Below, one piece after another: positions 54,441 to 63,403 of a stretch of DNA of 64,000 nt. Within the stretch, counting starts at the first letter, position 1. Every line of letters starts with the position of its first letter. The stretch is from Maribellus maritimus (GTDB lineage: Bacteria > Bacteroidota > Bacteroidia > Bacteroidales > Prolixibacteraceae). The notes under the pieces are model-generated. The model had not been told where the DNA came from and ran no database searches. It was given only the letters and a program-made list of their open reading frames with translations. A program made the translations under genes and the position numbers. The stretch is taken from assembly GCF_022267315.1 (NCBI RefSeq), contig NZ_JAIKLE010000031.1:1-64000 (forward strand). The letters are read 5' to 3'.

Positions 54441-56129
54441 ATGAATTCAAAAAACATGTATAGAGCGCTGGTTATAATCCTTTTACTTCCTGCATTTTTA
54501 GGTGGATGCAAAAAAAAACCTAAAGAAAATATCGTAAAAGAAGAAAAAAAGAACACTTTAGTCTGGAAAGATTTTAGCCCCTATATTCAGGAATTTAATA
54601 AGAATGACGTTGAACTGTACACTCAATATTTTCCAAATGATAAGGCCGAAGAGTTTTTAAAAAACAATATCCCTTATTTTAATTGTCCGGACAAAGAATT
54701 GGAAAAAACCTATTATTTCCGTTGGTGGACATTCAGGAAACATATAAAAAATACAGCAGACGGATTTGTTATAACCGAATTTCTTCCGGATGTTTCCTGG
54801 GCCGGAAAATACAATACGATTAATTGTCCTGCAGGGCACCATTTTTACGAAGGGAGGTGGTTGCGAAACCAAAACTACTTGGTTGACTATGCTAATTTTT
54901 GGTTTAAAGGAGGAGGCAGTTTACGTTCTTACAGTTTTTGGGCTCCTAATTCCATACTGGCATTTGCGTCGGTTCATCAAAATAAAAAATTAGTTACAGA
55001 ATTGCTTCCCTTTTTTGTTGAAAATTATGACGGATGGGAAAACGAAAGATTAGCTGAGGATGGTTTATTCTGGCAATTTGATAACCGGGACGGTATGGAA
55101 GTATCGGTTGGAGGTTCAGGGAAAAGAGCAACCATCAATTCATACATGATTGGAGACGCAGCAGCCATTGCTGAAATAGCTCGAATGGCCGGGAACAAGG
55201 TACTTGAAGAAACATTTTCCCGGAAAGGCTCAACACTAAAAGAATTGCTATTATCAAAATTATGGGATGCTGATGCCCAATTTTTTAAAACTTTGCCATT
55301 AACGCCTGAAGAGTATAATAAATTGGTTGATAAAAGATATTCCGATTCTTTTTCACTAATAAAAAAAGACTCGCTTAGCCTGGTTGATATTAGAGAACTT
55401 CACGGCTATACTCCTTGGTATTTTAGTATTCCTGACGATAAACACTCTGTGGCATGGAAATTCCTTGCAAGCGACGAAGGATTTAAGGCTCCCTATGGAC
55501 CAACAACTGCCGAGCAAAAACACCCGGAATTCAAAGTAGTTTATGAAGGACACGCCTGCCAGTGGAATGGTCCGAGTTGGCCTTTTGCAACTTCTATAAC
55601 CTTGAAAGCAATGGGAAATCTCCTAAGAGACTATAATCAGTCGGTAATTTCGAAAAATGATTTTGTGAATCAATTGCTAACATATTCCAATAGCCACAGA
55701 AGAATAAATGAACGTGGAGAAAAACTTTGCTGGATAGATGAGAACCTCAACCCTTTTACCGGCGACTGGATTTCGCGAACAATGTTAAAAGCAAGAGGAC
55801 ATGAGCCCGAGGAAAGAGGTAAAGATTACAACCATTCTGAATTCTGTGACATCATTATTTCTGATCTGATTGGCATCCAACCCTCAATGGATAATACGCT
55901 CACCGTAAACCCGCTAGTTCCTGATAATTACTGGGATTGGTTTTGTCTCGACAGAGTAAAATATCACGACAAAGAAATCACCATTATTTGGGATAAAAAC
56001 GGACAAAAATATATGAAAGGACAGGGATTTTCTATTTTTGTTAACGGAGAGCTAAAACATAATTCAAAAAAAGTAGAAAAAATAACGATTCAAATTAAAA
56101 AAATAAAACAGCCTACGACTGAGATATAA
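54441..56129 (+). CDS. MGH1-like (alpha/alpha)6 glycoside hydrolase, lipoprotein
   Basis: A 562-residue lipoprotein (lipobox LGGC). The catalytic-type helical barrel has YYFRWWTFRKH near residue 93, FLPDVSWAG, CPAGHHFYEGRWLR near 132, SYSFWAPNS, FWQFDNRDGME near 211, and a C-terminal CQWNGPSWPFATS near 373. These are the marks of the MGH1-like / GH63-related clan of (alpha/alpha)6 glycosidases. A beta tail (about 490-562) closes the protein. I cannot assign a CAZy family with confidence. Between susD and two GH127 genes, it most plausibly acts on arabinofuranose-containing chains. Confidence 0.75.
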   Translation: MNSKNMYRALVIILLLPAFLGGCKKKPKENIVKEEKKNTLVWKDFSPYIQEFNKNDVELYTQYFPNDKAEEFLKNNIPYFNCPDKELEKTYYFRWWTFRKHIKNTADGFVITEFLPDVSWAGKYNTINCPAGHHFYEGRWLRNQNYLVDYANFWFKGGGSLRSYSFWAPNSILAFASVHQNKKLVTELLPFFVENYDGWENERLAEDGLFWQFDNRDGMEVSVGGSGKRATINSYMIGDAAAIAEIARMAGNKVLEETFSRKGSTLKELLLSKLWDADAQFFKTLPLTPEEYNKLVDKRYSDSFSLIKKDSLSLVDIRELHGYTPWYFSIPDDKHSVAWKFLASDEGFKAPYGPTTAEQKHPEFKVVYEGHACQWNGPSWPFATSITLKAMGNLLRDYNQSVISKNDFVNQLLTYSNSHRRINERGEKLCWIDENLNPFTGDWISRTMLKARGHEPEERGKDYNHSEFCDIIISDLIGIQPSMDNTLTVNPLVPDNYWDWFCLDRVKYHDKEITIIWDKNGQKYMKGQGFSIFVNGELKHNSKKVEKITIQIKKIKQPTTEI

Positions 56130-56200
56130 GATAGTAGTTCAAACAAGTATGACCGAAGTTTTATCTCGCCAAAAAACAGGCGTAACAAAAATTTAAACAG

Positions 56201-58078
56201 ATGAAAAAATACATTTTACTTATTTTCCAAATATTTGGCATTACAAGTGCTTCATTAGTAGTTGCCCAGTCGTATCAGGTTCAGCCCATCCCCTTTAACC
56301 AGGTGAGCATTGATGATGATTTTTGGTCACCCCGGTTAAAATCGCACTCTTTGAATACTTTACAAACCTGCATACACCAAACCAGAGATTCTACGGAAAG
56401 AATAAACAACTTCAAAAAAGCGGCAGGATTACTCGAAGGCCAACACCAGGGTATTTATTTCGACGACTCTGACGTGTATAAAGCGATGGAAGGAATCGCC
56501 TACTCGCTTATAAATAATCCAAATCCTGAATACGAGAAACTGCTTGACGACTGGATCAGTTACATCGCAAAATCGCAACAAGCAGATGGTTACCTGAATA
56601 CCTTTTACACGCTAAACCACCCCGACGAGCGATGGACAGACATGGAAAAACATGAAATGTATTGTGGTGGCCACATGATTGAAGCTGCAATTGCTCATTA
56701 TCAGGCAACAGGGAAGAAAAGTTTTTTGGATGTAGCTATAAAATTCGCAGATTATCTCGATAATACGTTTGGCCCCGGCAAACGACACTGGGTGGCCGGA
56801 CATGAAGAAATTGAACTGGCTCTCGTTAAATTATATCACACAACCGGAAGTAAAGAATACCTCAATCTGGCTCATTGGTTACTCGAAGAAAGAGGACATG
56901 GTCACGGCAAGGGAGGTATTTGGGAATCAGAATGGGGACCTGCTTATTGTCAGGATGATGTGCCGGTTTCAGAAATAGCCGACATTAAAGGACACGCAGT
57001 CAGGGCGATGTACTTGTTTACAGGTATGGCTGATGTCGCTTCCGAGATGAATATTCCGGAGTATGTGGATGCATTAAAACGTGTTTGGGAAGATGTTACC
57101 CAAAGGAACATGTATGTTACCGGAGGAATTGGGAGTTCAAGGTCAAATGAAGGATTCACAGAGGATTATGACCTGCCAAACAAAACGGCTTACTGTGAAA
57201 CATGTGCTTCAATCGGTATGGTTTTCTGGAATAACCGGATGAACCTGCTATCAAAAGATGCCAAATATGTTGATATACTGGAGCGTTCCCTTTACAACGG
57301 CGTGTTATCAGGTGTAAACCTCGAAGGGAATTTGTTTTTCTATGTCAATCCCTTGGAATCAGATGGAGATCATCATCGTCAACGGTGGTTTGGGTGTGCT
57401 TGTTGCCCGAGCAATATTTCACGTTTTGTTCCTTCCATTGGAAGTTACATTTATCTGAAAAATGATAACGAGGTGTTTGTAAATCTCTACATCGGAAACG
57501 AAGTAAACGTTGAACTGGCAAAAACAAATGTTCATCTTACCCAAAAAACCAATTACCCGTGGGATGGAGAAATTGCCATTTCCATTGACCCGGAAACGTC
57601 AGTTCCTTTTAATCTAAAACTGAGAATCCCTGGTTGGTGTAAAAGTTTCCGGGCCTCGTTAAACGGAAAAACAATAGAAGTTTCTTCCGTTGAAGATGGC
57701 TATTTATCGATCGAAAGAAATTGGGCTCAGGGAGATAAAATTACCCTTTCTCTGGATATGCCTGTTGAATTAATTAAAGCGGACGACCGAGTGGCTGAAA
57801 ACAAAAATAAAAGAGCCATTCAAAGAGGTCCGTTGGTTTATTGCGTGGAACAAATCGATAACGCTACAACAAATATTGATGAGATAACCATAAGCCGGAA
57901 TAATATATTTACGGTGAACCAGGGAGGGGGTAAACTGAACAATATGAAGGTATTGACAACTACAGACAAGACTAATAAATTAACGTTTATTCCTTATTTT
58001 GCGTGGGACAACAGAGAGCCGGGCAAAATGGAAGTCTGGATCAACTATAAAAATCAAAGTTCACTTTATACTAACTAA
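56201..58078 (+). CDS. GH127 beta-L-arabinofuranosidase
   Basis: A 625-residue secreted enzyme with a signal peptide ending near VVAQ. The (alpha/alpha)6 barrel carries the zinc/thiolate site of GH127: E333 and C335 in CETCAS, and C401-C402 in CACCPSN. By comparison with the characterised HypBA1 these are three zinc-ligand residues plus the cysteine nucleophile. The C-terminal beta-sandwich contains FNLKLRIPGWCK near 470. It should release beta-L-arabinofuranose from chain ends. It is followed by a second DUF1680 protein after 7 bases. Confidence 0.93.
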   Translation: MKKYILLIFQIFGITSASLVVAQSYQVQPIPFNQVSIDDDFWSPRLKSHSLNTLQTCIHQTRDSTERINNFKKAAGLLEGQHQGIYFDDSDVYKAMEGIAYSLINNPNPEYEKLLDDWISYIAKSQQADGYLNTFYTLNHPDERWTDMEKHEMYCGGHMIEAAIAHYQATGKKSFLDVAIKFADYLDNTFGPGKRHWVAGHEEIELALVKLYHTTGSKEYLNLAHWLLEERGHGHGKGGIWESEWGPAYCQDDVPVSEIADIKGHAVRAMYLFTGMADVASEMNIPEYVDALKRVWEDVTQRNMYVTGGIGSSRSNEGFTEDYDLPNKTAYCETCASIGMVFWNNRMNLLSKDAKYVDILERSLYNGVLSGVNLEGNLFFYVNPLESDGDHHRQRWFGCACCPSNISRFVPSIGSYIYLKNDNEVFVNLYIGNEVNVELAKTNVHLTQKTNYPWDGEIAISIDPETSVPFNLKLRIPGWCKSFRASLNGKTIEVSSVEDGYLSIERNWAQGDKITLSLDMPVELIKADDRVAENKNKRAIQRGPLVYCVEQIDNATTNIDEITISRNNIFTVNQGGGKLNNMKVLTTTDKTNKLTFIPYFAWDNREPGKMEVWINYKNQSSLYTN

Positions 58079-58085
58079 ATTCAAA

Positions 58086-60089
58086 ATGAAAAGAATAAAT
58101 ATTATCACAATACTGTTTTTGCTAGCCAGTATCTCTTCTTTTTCAAAAGAGAAACGCAACGCACATTACATTACCAACCAAGCTCCGCTGATTGCACAAC
58201 CCTACACTGCACTGCCTATTGGGGCAATTCAGGCAGAAGGATTTTTGCTGGAAATGCTAAAAACCCAACGCGACGGACTCACCGGAAATCTTGACAGTGT
58301 TTACAGCCTGGTTTGTGGCGACAATAACGGCTGGCTCGGTGGTACCGGCGACGGCTGGGAACGTGGCCCCTACTGGCTCGATGGTTTGGTTCCTCTTGCC
58401 TATTTGCTAAATGATGATGAACTTAAAACAAAAGCTCAGAAATGGATTGAGTGGAGCATCAACAATCAGCGTGAAGATGGATATTTTGGCCCCAAAGACT
58501 TGCCAGAGAATTATGAAAAAATTCCGGGAACACAACAGGGAATGCGTAACGACTGGTGGCCAAAAATGGTGATGTTAAAAGTATTGCAGCAATACTATAT
58601 GGCAACAGGTGACGAACGGGTAATATTTTTGATGACCAATTATTTTAAATATCAATTAAAAATGTTACCTGAAAATGAGCTGGGCTATGTAACATTTTGG
58701 GCGAATCGCCGGGGAGGTGATAATTTGGCCGTGGTTTACTGGCTATATAACATAACCGGTGATAAATTTTTACTCGATCTGGCAGAAATTATTCACAAAC
58801 AGACTTTCGACTGGACCGAAGTTTATTCAGGAAACGTAATCAGAAAGTTAAACCCCCTACCCGATTTGCATTGTGTAAATGTAGCCCAGGGATTAAAGGA
58901 ACCGATTGTGTATTACCAGCAGCACCCGGAAGAAAAATACCTGAAATCAGTAAAAAAAGGATTGTCTTCGTTAAACGACGTCCATGGTTTTGTAAACGGT
59001 ATGTATGGTGGCGACGAAATGTTGCATGGCAATGACCCGACACAAGGTTCAGAATTATGCTCTGCTGTGGAAATGATGTTTTGTTTCGAAAACATTCTTC
59101 CCGTTACCGGTGATGTATACTATGCCGACTACCTTGAAAAAATAGCATACAATGTTCTTCCTACGCAAATTACCGATGATTTTACAGGAAAACAATATTT
59201 CCAGCAACCCAACCAAATAGAGATAACCGACAAGGAACGAAACTTTTTCAACGACAAAGTAGCCCGGATTTGTTTTGGCACAACTACCGGATACCCATGC
59301 TGTTTAACCAACATGCACCAGGGATGGCCAAAATTTGTACAGAACACCTGGTACGCAACTGCTGATGACGGAATAGCTGCTCTTGTATACGGACCAACAA
59401 AGGTTACGGCAAAAGTCGCAAATGGTGAAATGGTTACAATTACTGAATCAACAGATTATCCGTTCAAAGAAAAAATAAGCTTTACGATTGAGACCCAAAA
59501 CAATGTAAAATTCCCGTTCCACCTACGTATTCCGAAATGGTGCAAATCAGCCACTGTTTTGGTTAACGGAGCAGTACAAAACGCTCCCTCTGAAAATGGT
59601 ATTATTGTACTGAACCGCGAATGGAAACCGGGAGATAAAGTGGAATTAAACCTCCCCATGGATTTCAAATTTAGCCGCTGGCATGAACAATCGTTGGGGA
59701 TTGAACGCGGCCCGCTGGTTTATGCTTTGCGTATTGAGGAAGACTGGCGTGAAGTAAAAACCGACGAATTTAAAGATACTTTTTGGGAAGTTCTGCCCCA
59801 ATCGCCATGGAATTATGCAATTTGGGACAAAACTGTTGAAGACGTAGATTTTGAAATTGATATATTGGAGGATATAAAATCTTATCCCTGGAATCTTGAA
59901 AATACACCGATTACAGTAAAAACAAAGGCACGAAGAATGCCAATCTGGAAAGAAGAGAAAGGGATGGCTGGAAAAACTCCGTCGCCGGCATGGCCATACC
60001 GCGAAGTGGGTGACGAGGAAGAAATTCAGTTAATTCCGTACGGATGTACAACACTCCGGATTTCGGAATTCCCGGTTTACAAAAAATAA
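58086..60089 (+). CDS. GH127-type (DUF1680) glycosidase, diverged second copy
   Basis: A 667-residue secreted protein; the ATG at 58086 gives a Sec signal peptide and removes an overlap with the previous gene. The barrel starts PYTALPIGAIQAEGFLLEML. It keeps the E-x-C and C-C residues of GH127: E323 and C325 in GSELCSAVE, C405-C406 in GYPCCLTN. The beta-sandwich has FHLRIPKWCKSATVLVNG near 480 and an RGPLVYALRIEEDW motif near 543. Surrounding sequence differs strongly from the upstream GH127, so it probably targets a different aglycone or linkage; an arabinofuranosidase-like thiol mechanism is expected. It is in the same operon as the upstream GH127. Confidence 0.85.
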   Translation: MKRINIITILFLLASISSFSKEKRNAHYITNQAPLIAQPYTALPIGAIQAEGFLLEMLKTQRDGLTGNLDSVYSLVCGDNNGWLGGTGDGWERGPYWLDGLVPLAYLLNDDELKTKAQKWIEWSINNQREDGYFGPKDLPENYEKIPGTQQGMRNDWWPKMVMLKVLQQYYMATGDERVIFLMTNYFKYQLKMLPENELGYVTFWANRRGGDNLAVVYWLYNITGDKFLLDLAEIIHKQTFDWTEVYSGNVIRKLNPLPDLHCVNVAQGLKEPIVYYQQHPEEKYLKSVKKGLSSLNDVHGFVNGMYGGDEMLHGNDPTQGSELCSAVEMMFCFENILPVTGDVYYADYLEKIAYNVLPTQITDDFTGKQYFQQPNQIEITDKERNFFNDKVARICFGTTTGYPCCLTNMHQGWPKFVQNTWYATADDGIAALVYGPTKVTAKVANGEMVTITESTDYPFKEKISFTIETQNNVKFPFHLRIPKWCKSATVLVNGAVQNAPSENGIIVLNREWKPGDKVELNLPMDFKFSRWHEQSLGIERGPLVYALRIEEDWREVKTDEFKDTFWEVLPQSPWNYAIWDKTVEDVDFEIDILEDIKSYPWNLENTPITVKTKARRMPIWKEEKGMAGKTPSPAWPYREVGDEEEIQLIPYGCTTLRISEFPVYKK

Positions 60090-60165
60090 TCTATTTAAAG
60101 TAAGTGTGTAAAAACAAATAGAAACTCCGGCAAAAATTTAGTATAACGCTTTCCGGTTTAATTTC

Positions 60166-60264
60166 GGGGCCGTCCAAAAAATAAATACAGAAACTTTTGT
60201 TTCGCTTTTAAAGTTAAAAATATTTTTTGGGACGGCCTCCTTTTTTCTTTCTGTTTAAACAGAA
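60166..60264 (+). terminator. Long inverted repeat with T-run, followed by a 16-bp palindrome
   Basis: GGGGCCGTCC-AAAAAATA (60166-60183) pairs with TATTTTTTGGGACGGCCTCC (60221-60240) apart from one bulge and one mismatch, across a 37-base spacer. A T-run follows, consistent with an intrinsic terminator for the PUL3 enzyme operon. Directly after, TTCTGTTTAAACAGAA (60249-60264) is a perfect palindrome sharing its half-site with the repeat at 19824-19850. Confidence 0.6.
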
Positions 60265-60340
60265 TTCCTCTCCCATATTCTTTGTTTTTAATATATTTAC
60301 AAGCTATCTAATTCAACAATTTTTAATCAATATATTTAAA

Positions 60341-62152
60341 ATGAAAAGTAAAATCCTAATCCTATTTATTAGCTTTTTAGCTTTTAATACTTTTGCCCAG
60401 TGGCAACCTGCCGGAGATAAAATAAAAACCAAGTGGGCAGAAGAAATTGATGTCAATAATGTTTTACCGGAATATCCGCGTCCAATGATGGAACGCAGTG
60501 ACTGGAAAAACCTCAACGGACTATGGGAATATGCCATCACAAAAGCCGGAGCTCCGCAACCTGCAAATTTCGACGGACAAATCCTCGTTCCTTTTGCTGT
60601 TGAGTCGAGTCTTTCAGGCGTTCAAAAAAGAGTGGATGAAGAAAACGAACTTTGGTATAAAAACTCATTTACAGTTCCGTCTTCCTGGAAAAACAAAAAA
60701 ATATTGTTGCATTTTGGAGCAGTTGACTGGGAAAGCAGCATTTGGATAAACGAAATAAAAGTGGGAACACACAAAGGCGGCTACGCTCCTTTTTCCTTCG
60801 ACATTACACCTTTCCTCAATAAATCGGAAGAGCAAAAACTGGTGGTAAAAGTATGGGATCCTACAGACAAAGGTTACCAACCTCGCGGAAAACAAACCAG
60901 CGACCCCCGAGGAATTTGGTACACTCCTGTAACAGGTATCTGGCAAACCGTTTGGCTGGAACCGGTAAATGAAATATTTATTCAGAATGTAAAATCAGTT
61001 CCAAATATTGACAACGAAAGCTTAAACGTACAGGCCGCTACTTGTGGAACATCTTTTGGCGATTATTATGAGGTAACCGTAAAACAAGGCGGTACAACAG
61101 TTTCAACAGGAAAAGCCGTTGCTGGGGAAGCGCTTGACATTTCGGTTCCTTCACCCAAATTATGGAGTCCTGAATCTCCGTTTTTGTATGATTTAGAGGT
61201 AAAACTCTTTAGCAACGGAAAAGTGGTTGACGAAGTGAAAAGCTACTTCGCTATGCGAAAAATTTCTACAAAGCGGGATGAAAGCGGGATTGTCCGTTTT
61301 CAACTAAATAACAAAGATTACTTTCAGTTTGGCCCCCTGGACCAGGGTTGGTGGCCCGACGGACTTTATACTGCACCAACAGACGAGGCGTTAAAATACG
61401 ACATTCAGAAAACCAAAGACTTTGGCTTTAACATGATTCGCAAACACGTAAAAGTAGAACCAGCGCGTTGGTATGCTCACTGCGACAAATTAGGAATTTT
61501 GGTTTGGCAAGACATGCCCAACGGCGATCGCTCTCCGCAATGGCAAAACCACCAGTATTTTAACGGAACTGAATTAAAAAGAAGCCCGGAATCAGAAGCC
61601 AACTACCGTACTGAATGGAAGAGCATTATGGATTATTTGTACTCACACCCTTCGATAGTTTGCTGGGTACCATTCAACGAAGCCTGGGGACAATTTAAAA
61701 CGGAAGAAATCTCTGAATGGACAAAAAGTTATGATCCAAGCCGTTTGGTCAATCCGGCAAGTGGAGGGAATTTTTATCATGTTGGCGATATGATCGACCT
61801 GCACAATTACCCCGGCCCGGCAATGTATCTCTTTGACGGAGCCCGTGCAAATGTGTTGGGCGAATATGGTGGAATAGGACTTGCACTTGAAGGGCACTTG
61901 TGGGCAACCGACCGGAACTGGGGTTATGTACAATTTAAAAATTCAAAACAAGTAACCGACCAATATGTTGAATACGCAGAGCAGCTTCTAAAAATGATTA
62001 AATCAGGCTTTACCGGAGCCGTTTATACGCAAACAACCGATGTGGAAGGCGAGGTAAACGGATTAATGACTTATGACCGAAAAGTAATCAAAATGGATGA
62101 AGAAAGGGTACGCGAAATCAATCAGAAAATATGTAATTCGTTACGTAAATAG
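60341..62152 (+). CDS. GH2 family beta-glycosidase
   Basis: A 603-residue secreted enzyme; the ATG at 60341 starts a clear signal peptide ending near FNTFAQ, so the upstream extension to 60227 (which covers the terminator and palindrome) is rejected. Sugar-binding sandwich (about 45-205), immunoglobulin-like domain (about 210-305) and a TIM barrel (about 330-595) follow, with the acid/base glutamate in FNEAWGQF near 445 and the nucleophile glutamate in LGEYGGIG near 505. Substrate may be beta-galactose, beta-glucuronic acid or beta-mannose. The terminator between it and GH127 suggests a separate transcript, but its position keeps it within PUL3. Confidence 0.88.
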   Translation: MKSKILILFISFLAFNTFAQWQPAGDKIKTKWAEEIDVNNVLPEYPRPMMERSDWKNLNGLWEYAITKAGAPQPANFDGQILVPFAVESSLSGVQKRVDEENELWYKNSFTVPSSWKNKKILLHFGAVDWESSIWINEIKVGTHKGGYAPFSFDITPFLNKSEEQKLVVKVWDPTDKGYQPRGKQTSDPRGIWYTPVTGIWQTVWLEPVNEIFIQNVKSVPNIDNESLNVQAATCGTSFGDYYEVTVKQGGTTVSTGKAVAGEALDISVPSPKLWSPESPFLYDLEVKLFSNGKVVDEVKSYFAMRKISTKRDESGIVRFQLNNKDYFQFGPLDQGWWPDGLYTAPTDEALKYDIQKTKDFGFNMIRKHVKVEPARWYAHCDKLGILVWQDMPNGDRSPQWQNHQYFNGTELKRSPESEANYRTEWKSIMDYLYSHPSIVCWVPFNEAWGQFKTEEISEWTKSYDPSRLVNPASGGNFYHVGDMIDLHNYPGPAMYLFDGARANVLGEYGGIGLALEGHLWATDRNWGYVQFKNSKQVTDQYVEYAEQLLKMIKSGFTGAVYTQTTDVEGEVNGLMTYDRKVIKMDEERVREINQKICNSLRK

Positions 62153-62183
62153 CGAATTAGAACTTTTGTAGAAATATCTAAGC

Positions 62184-62220
62184 AACACCTGAAAATTAAC
62201 ATTTTCGGGTGTTTTCTTTT
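62184..62220 (+). terminator. Terminator after GH2
   Basis: AACACCTGAAAAT (62184-62196) pairs with ATTTTCGGGTGTT (62201-62213) with one G-T pair and a 4-base loop, followed by a T-rich tract. Confidence 0.8.
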
Positions 62221-62285
62221 AATTTACACTCTGTTTTTCGAGTATCGGTATATTTCGTTATTTTCGAAAATCTAAATTCAGAAAT

Positions 62286-63236
62286 ATGAAAATTGTAGGA
62301 ATGGATGGATTCGCACTGAATCCGGGAGATTTAAGCTGGAAGGATGTTGAAAAACTGGGAGATTTTACGGTCTACGAGCGCACCCCCCCTGAATTAACGG
62401 TTAAACGCGCAAAAGATGCAGATGCGGTTTTTACGAATAAAGTTATTTTTGATAAAAAGGTAATCGACCAACTTCCTAAATTAAAATACATTGGCGTGCT
62501 TGCAACCGGATATAATGTTGTGGATATCGAAGCTGCGAAAAAAGCCGGGATTGTGGTTACCAATATTCCGGCCTACAGTACTCCTTCTGTTGCGCAGATG
62601 GTATTTTCACACATGCTGAATTTTGCACAAAATATTTCAACACATGCTGACTCGGTTTCAAATGGCGAGTGGGCGAAAAGTAAGGACTTTTGTTATTGGA
62701 AAACTCCCCAGATTGAGTTGACCGGCAAAACTCTGGGCATTATTGGCTTTGGACAAATTGGCCAGGCAGTAGCCAAAATTGGACTGGCTTTTGGGATGAA
62801 AATAATTTATCAAAACCGAAGCAAAAAAAATTCTGAAATAGAAGCTACACAAGTAGAACTGGATACTTTGCTTTCTGAAAGTGATTTTATAAGCATCAAT
62901 TGTCCGTTGACAAATGAAAACACTGGTTTTATAAACAAAACAACCATCGAAAAAATGAAACCAACGGTATTTCTGATAAATACCGGACGCGGACCTCTTA
63001 TCAACGAGCAGGATTTAGCTGACGCATTAAATGCGGGAAAAATTGCCGGTGCCGGTCTTGATGTTCTATCCACAGAACCTCCTTCAGAAAACAATCCCTT
63101 GCCAAAAGCAAAAAATTGTTATATCACACCGCACACTGCCTGGGCCACATACGAAGCCAGAACGCGGCTGATGAAAATAGCTTCAGAAAATTTGAAATCT
63201 TTTTTGGATGGAAAACCAGTTAACGTGATAAATTAA
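62286..63236 (+). CDS. D-isomer-specific 2-hydroxyacid dehydrogenase
   Basis: A 316-residue cytoplasmic NAD(P)-dependent enzyme. The N-terminal catalytic domain (1-100) includes GVLATGYNVVD; the Rossmann domain has GIIGFGQIGQAVA near residue 155. The catalytic arginine is in NTGRGPLI near 236, the glutamate in STEPPS near 262, and the histidine in TPHTAWA near 283. The sequence resembles glycerate dehydrogenase/hydroxypyruvate reductase more than phosphoglycerate dehydrogenase, which is longer. It is monocistronic and shows no clear tie to the PULs. Confidence 0.92.
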   Translation: MKIVGMDGFALNPGDLSWKDVEKLGDFTVYERTPPELTVKRAKDADAVFTNKVIFDKKVIDQLPKLKYIGVLATGYNVVDIEAAKKAGIVVTNIPAYSTPSVAQMVFSHMLNFAQNISTHADSVSNGEWAKSKDFCYWKTPQIELTGKTLGIIGFGQIGQAVAKIGLAFGMKIIYQNRSKKNSEIEATQVELDTLLSESDFISINCPLTNENTGFINKTTIEKMKPTVFLINTGRGPLINEQDLADALNAGKIAGAGLDVLSTEPPSENNPLPKAKNCYITPHTAWATYEARTRLMKIASENLKSFLDGKPVNVIN

Positions 63237-63380
63237 AAACCCCAGCTTAACAATCTATAACATACTGTTAATCTGAAACTAAAGTGTAATTTTTATCATT
63301 TTTTTCATACTGCATTAAAAAATATTAAAAGTATTTTTTTTAACTTTTCGCCCGAAACAATTTCAATAATTTAGGTGTTC

Positions 63381-63388
63381 TAAATTTG
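63381..63388 (+). promoter_or_regulatory. -7 element upstream of the small membrane protein
   Basis: TAAATTTG at 63381-63388 matches the TAnnTTTG consensus, 16 bases before the start codon. No TTTG -33 element is clearly placed. Confidence 0.4.
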
Positions 63389-63403
63389 AATTAAGTTCAG
63401 AAA

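Noticed and set aside
56201-58078. GH127 as a carrageenan 3,6-anhydro-D-galactosidase
   Set aside because: Some carrageenan loci use GH127-family enzymes, but this protein keeps the full E-x-C / C-C centre of the arabinofuranosidase type, and no sulfatase lies in PUL3.
60166-60240. Possible miniature transposon with 18-20 bp inverted ends
   Set aside because: Only 75 bases long, no target-site duplication seen, and directly followed by a T-run after an operon, so a terminator explains it better.
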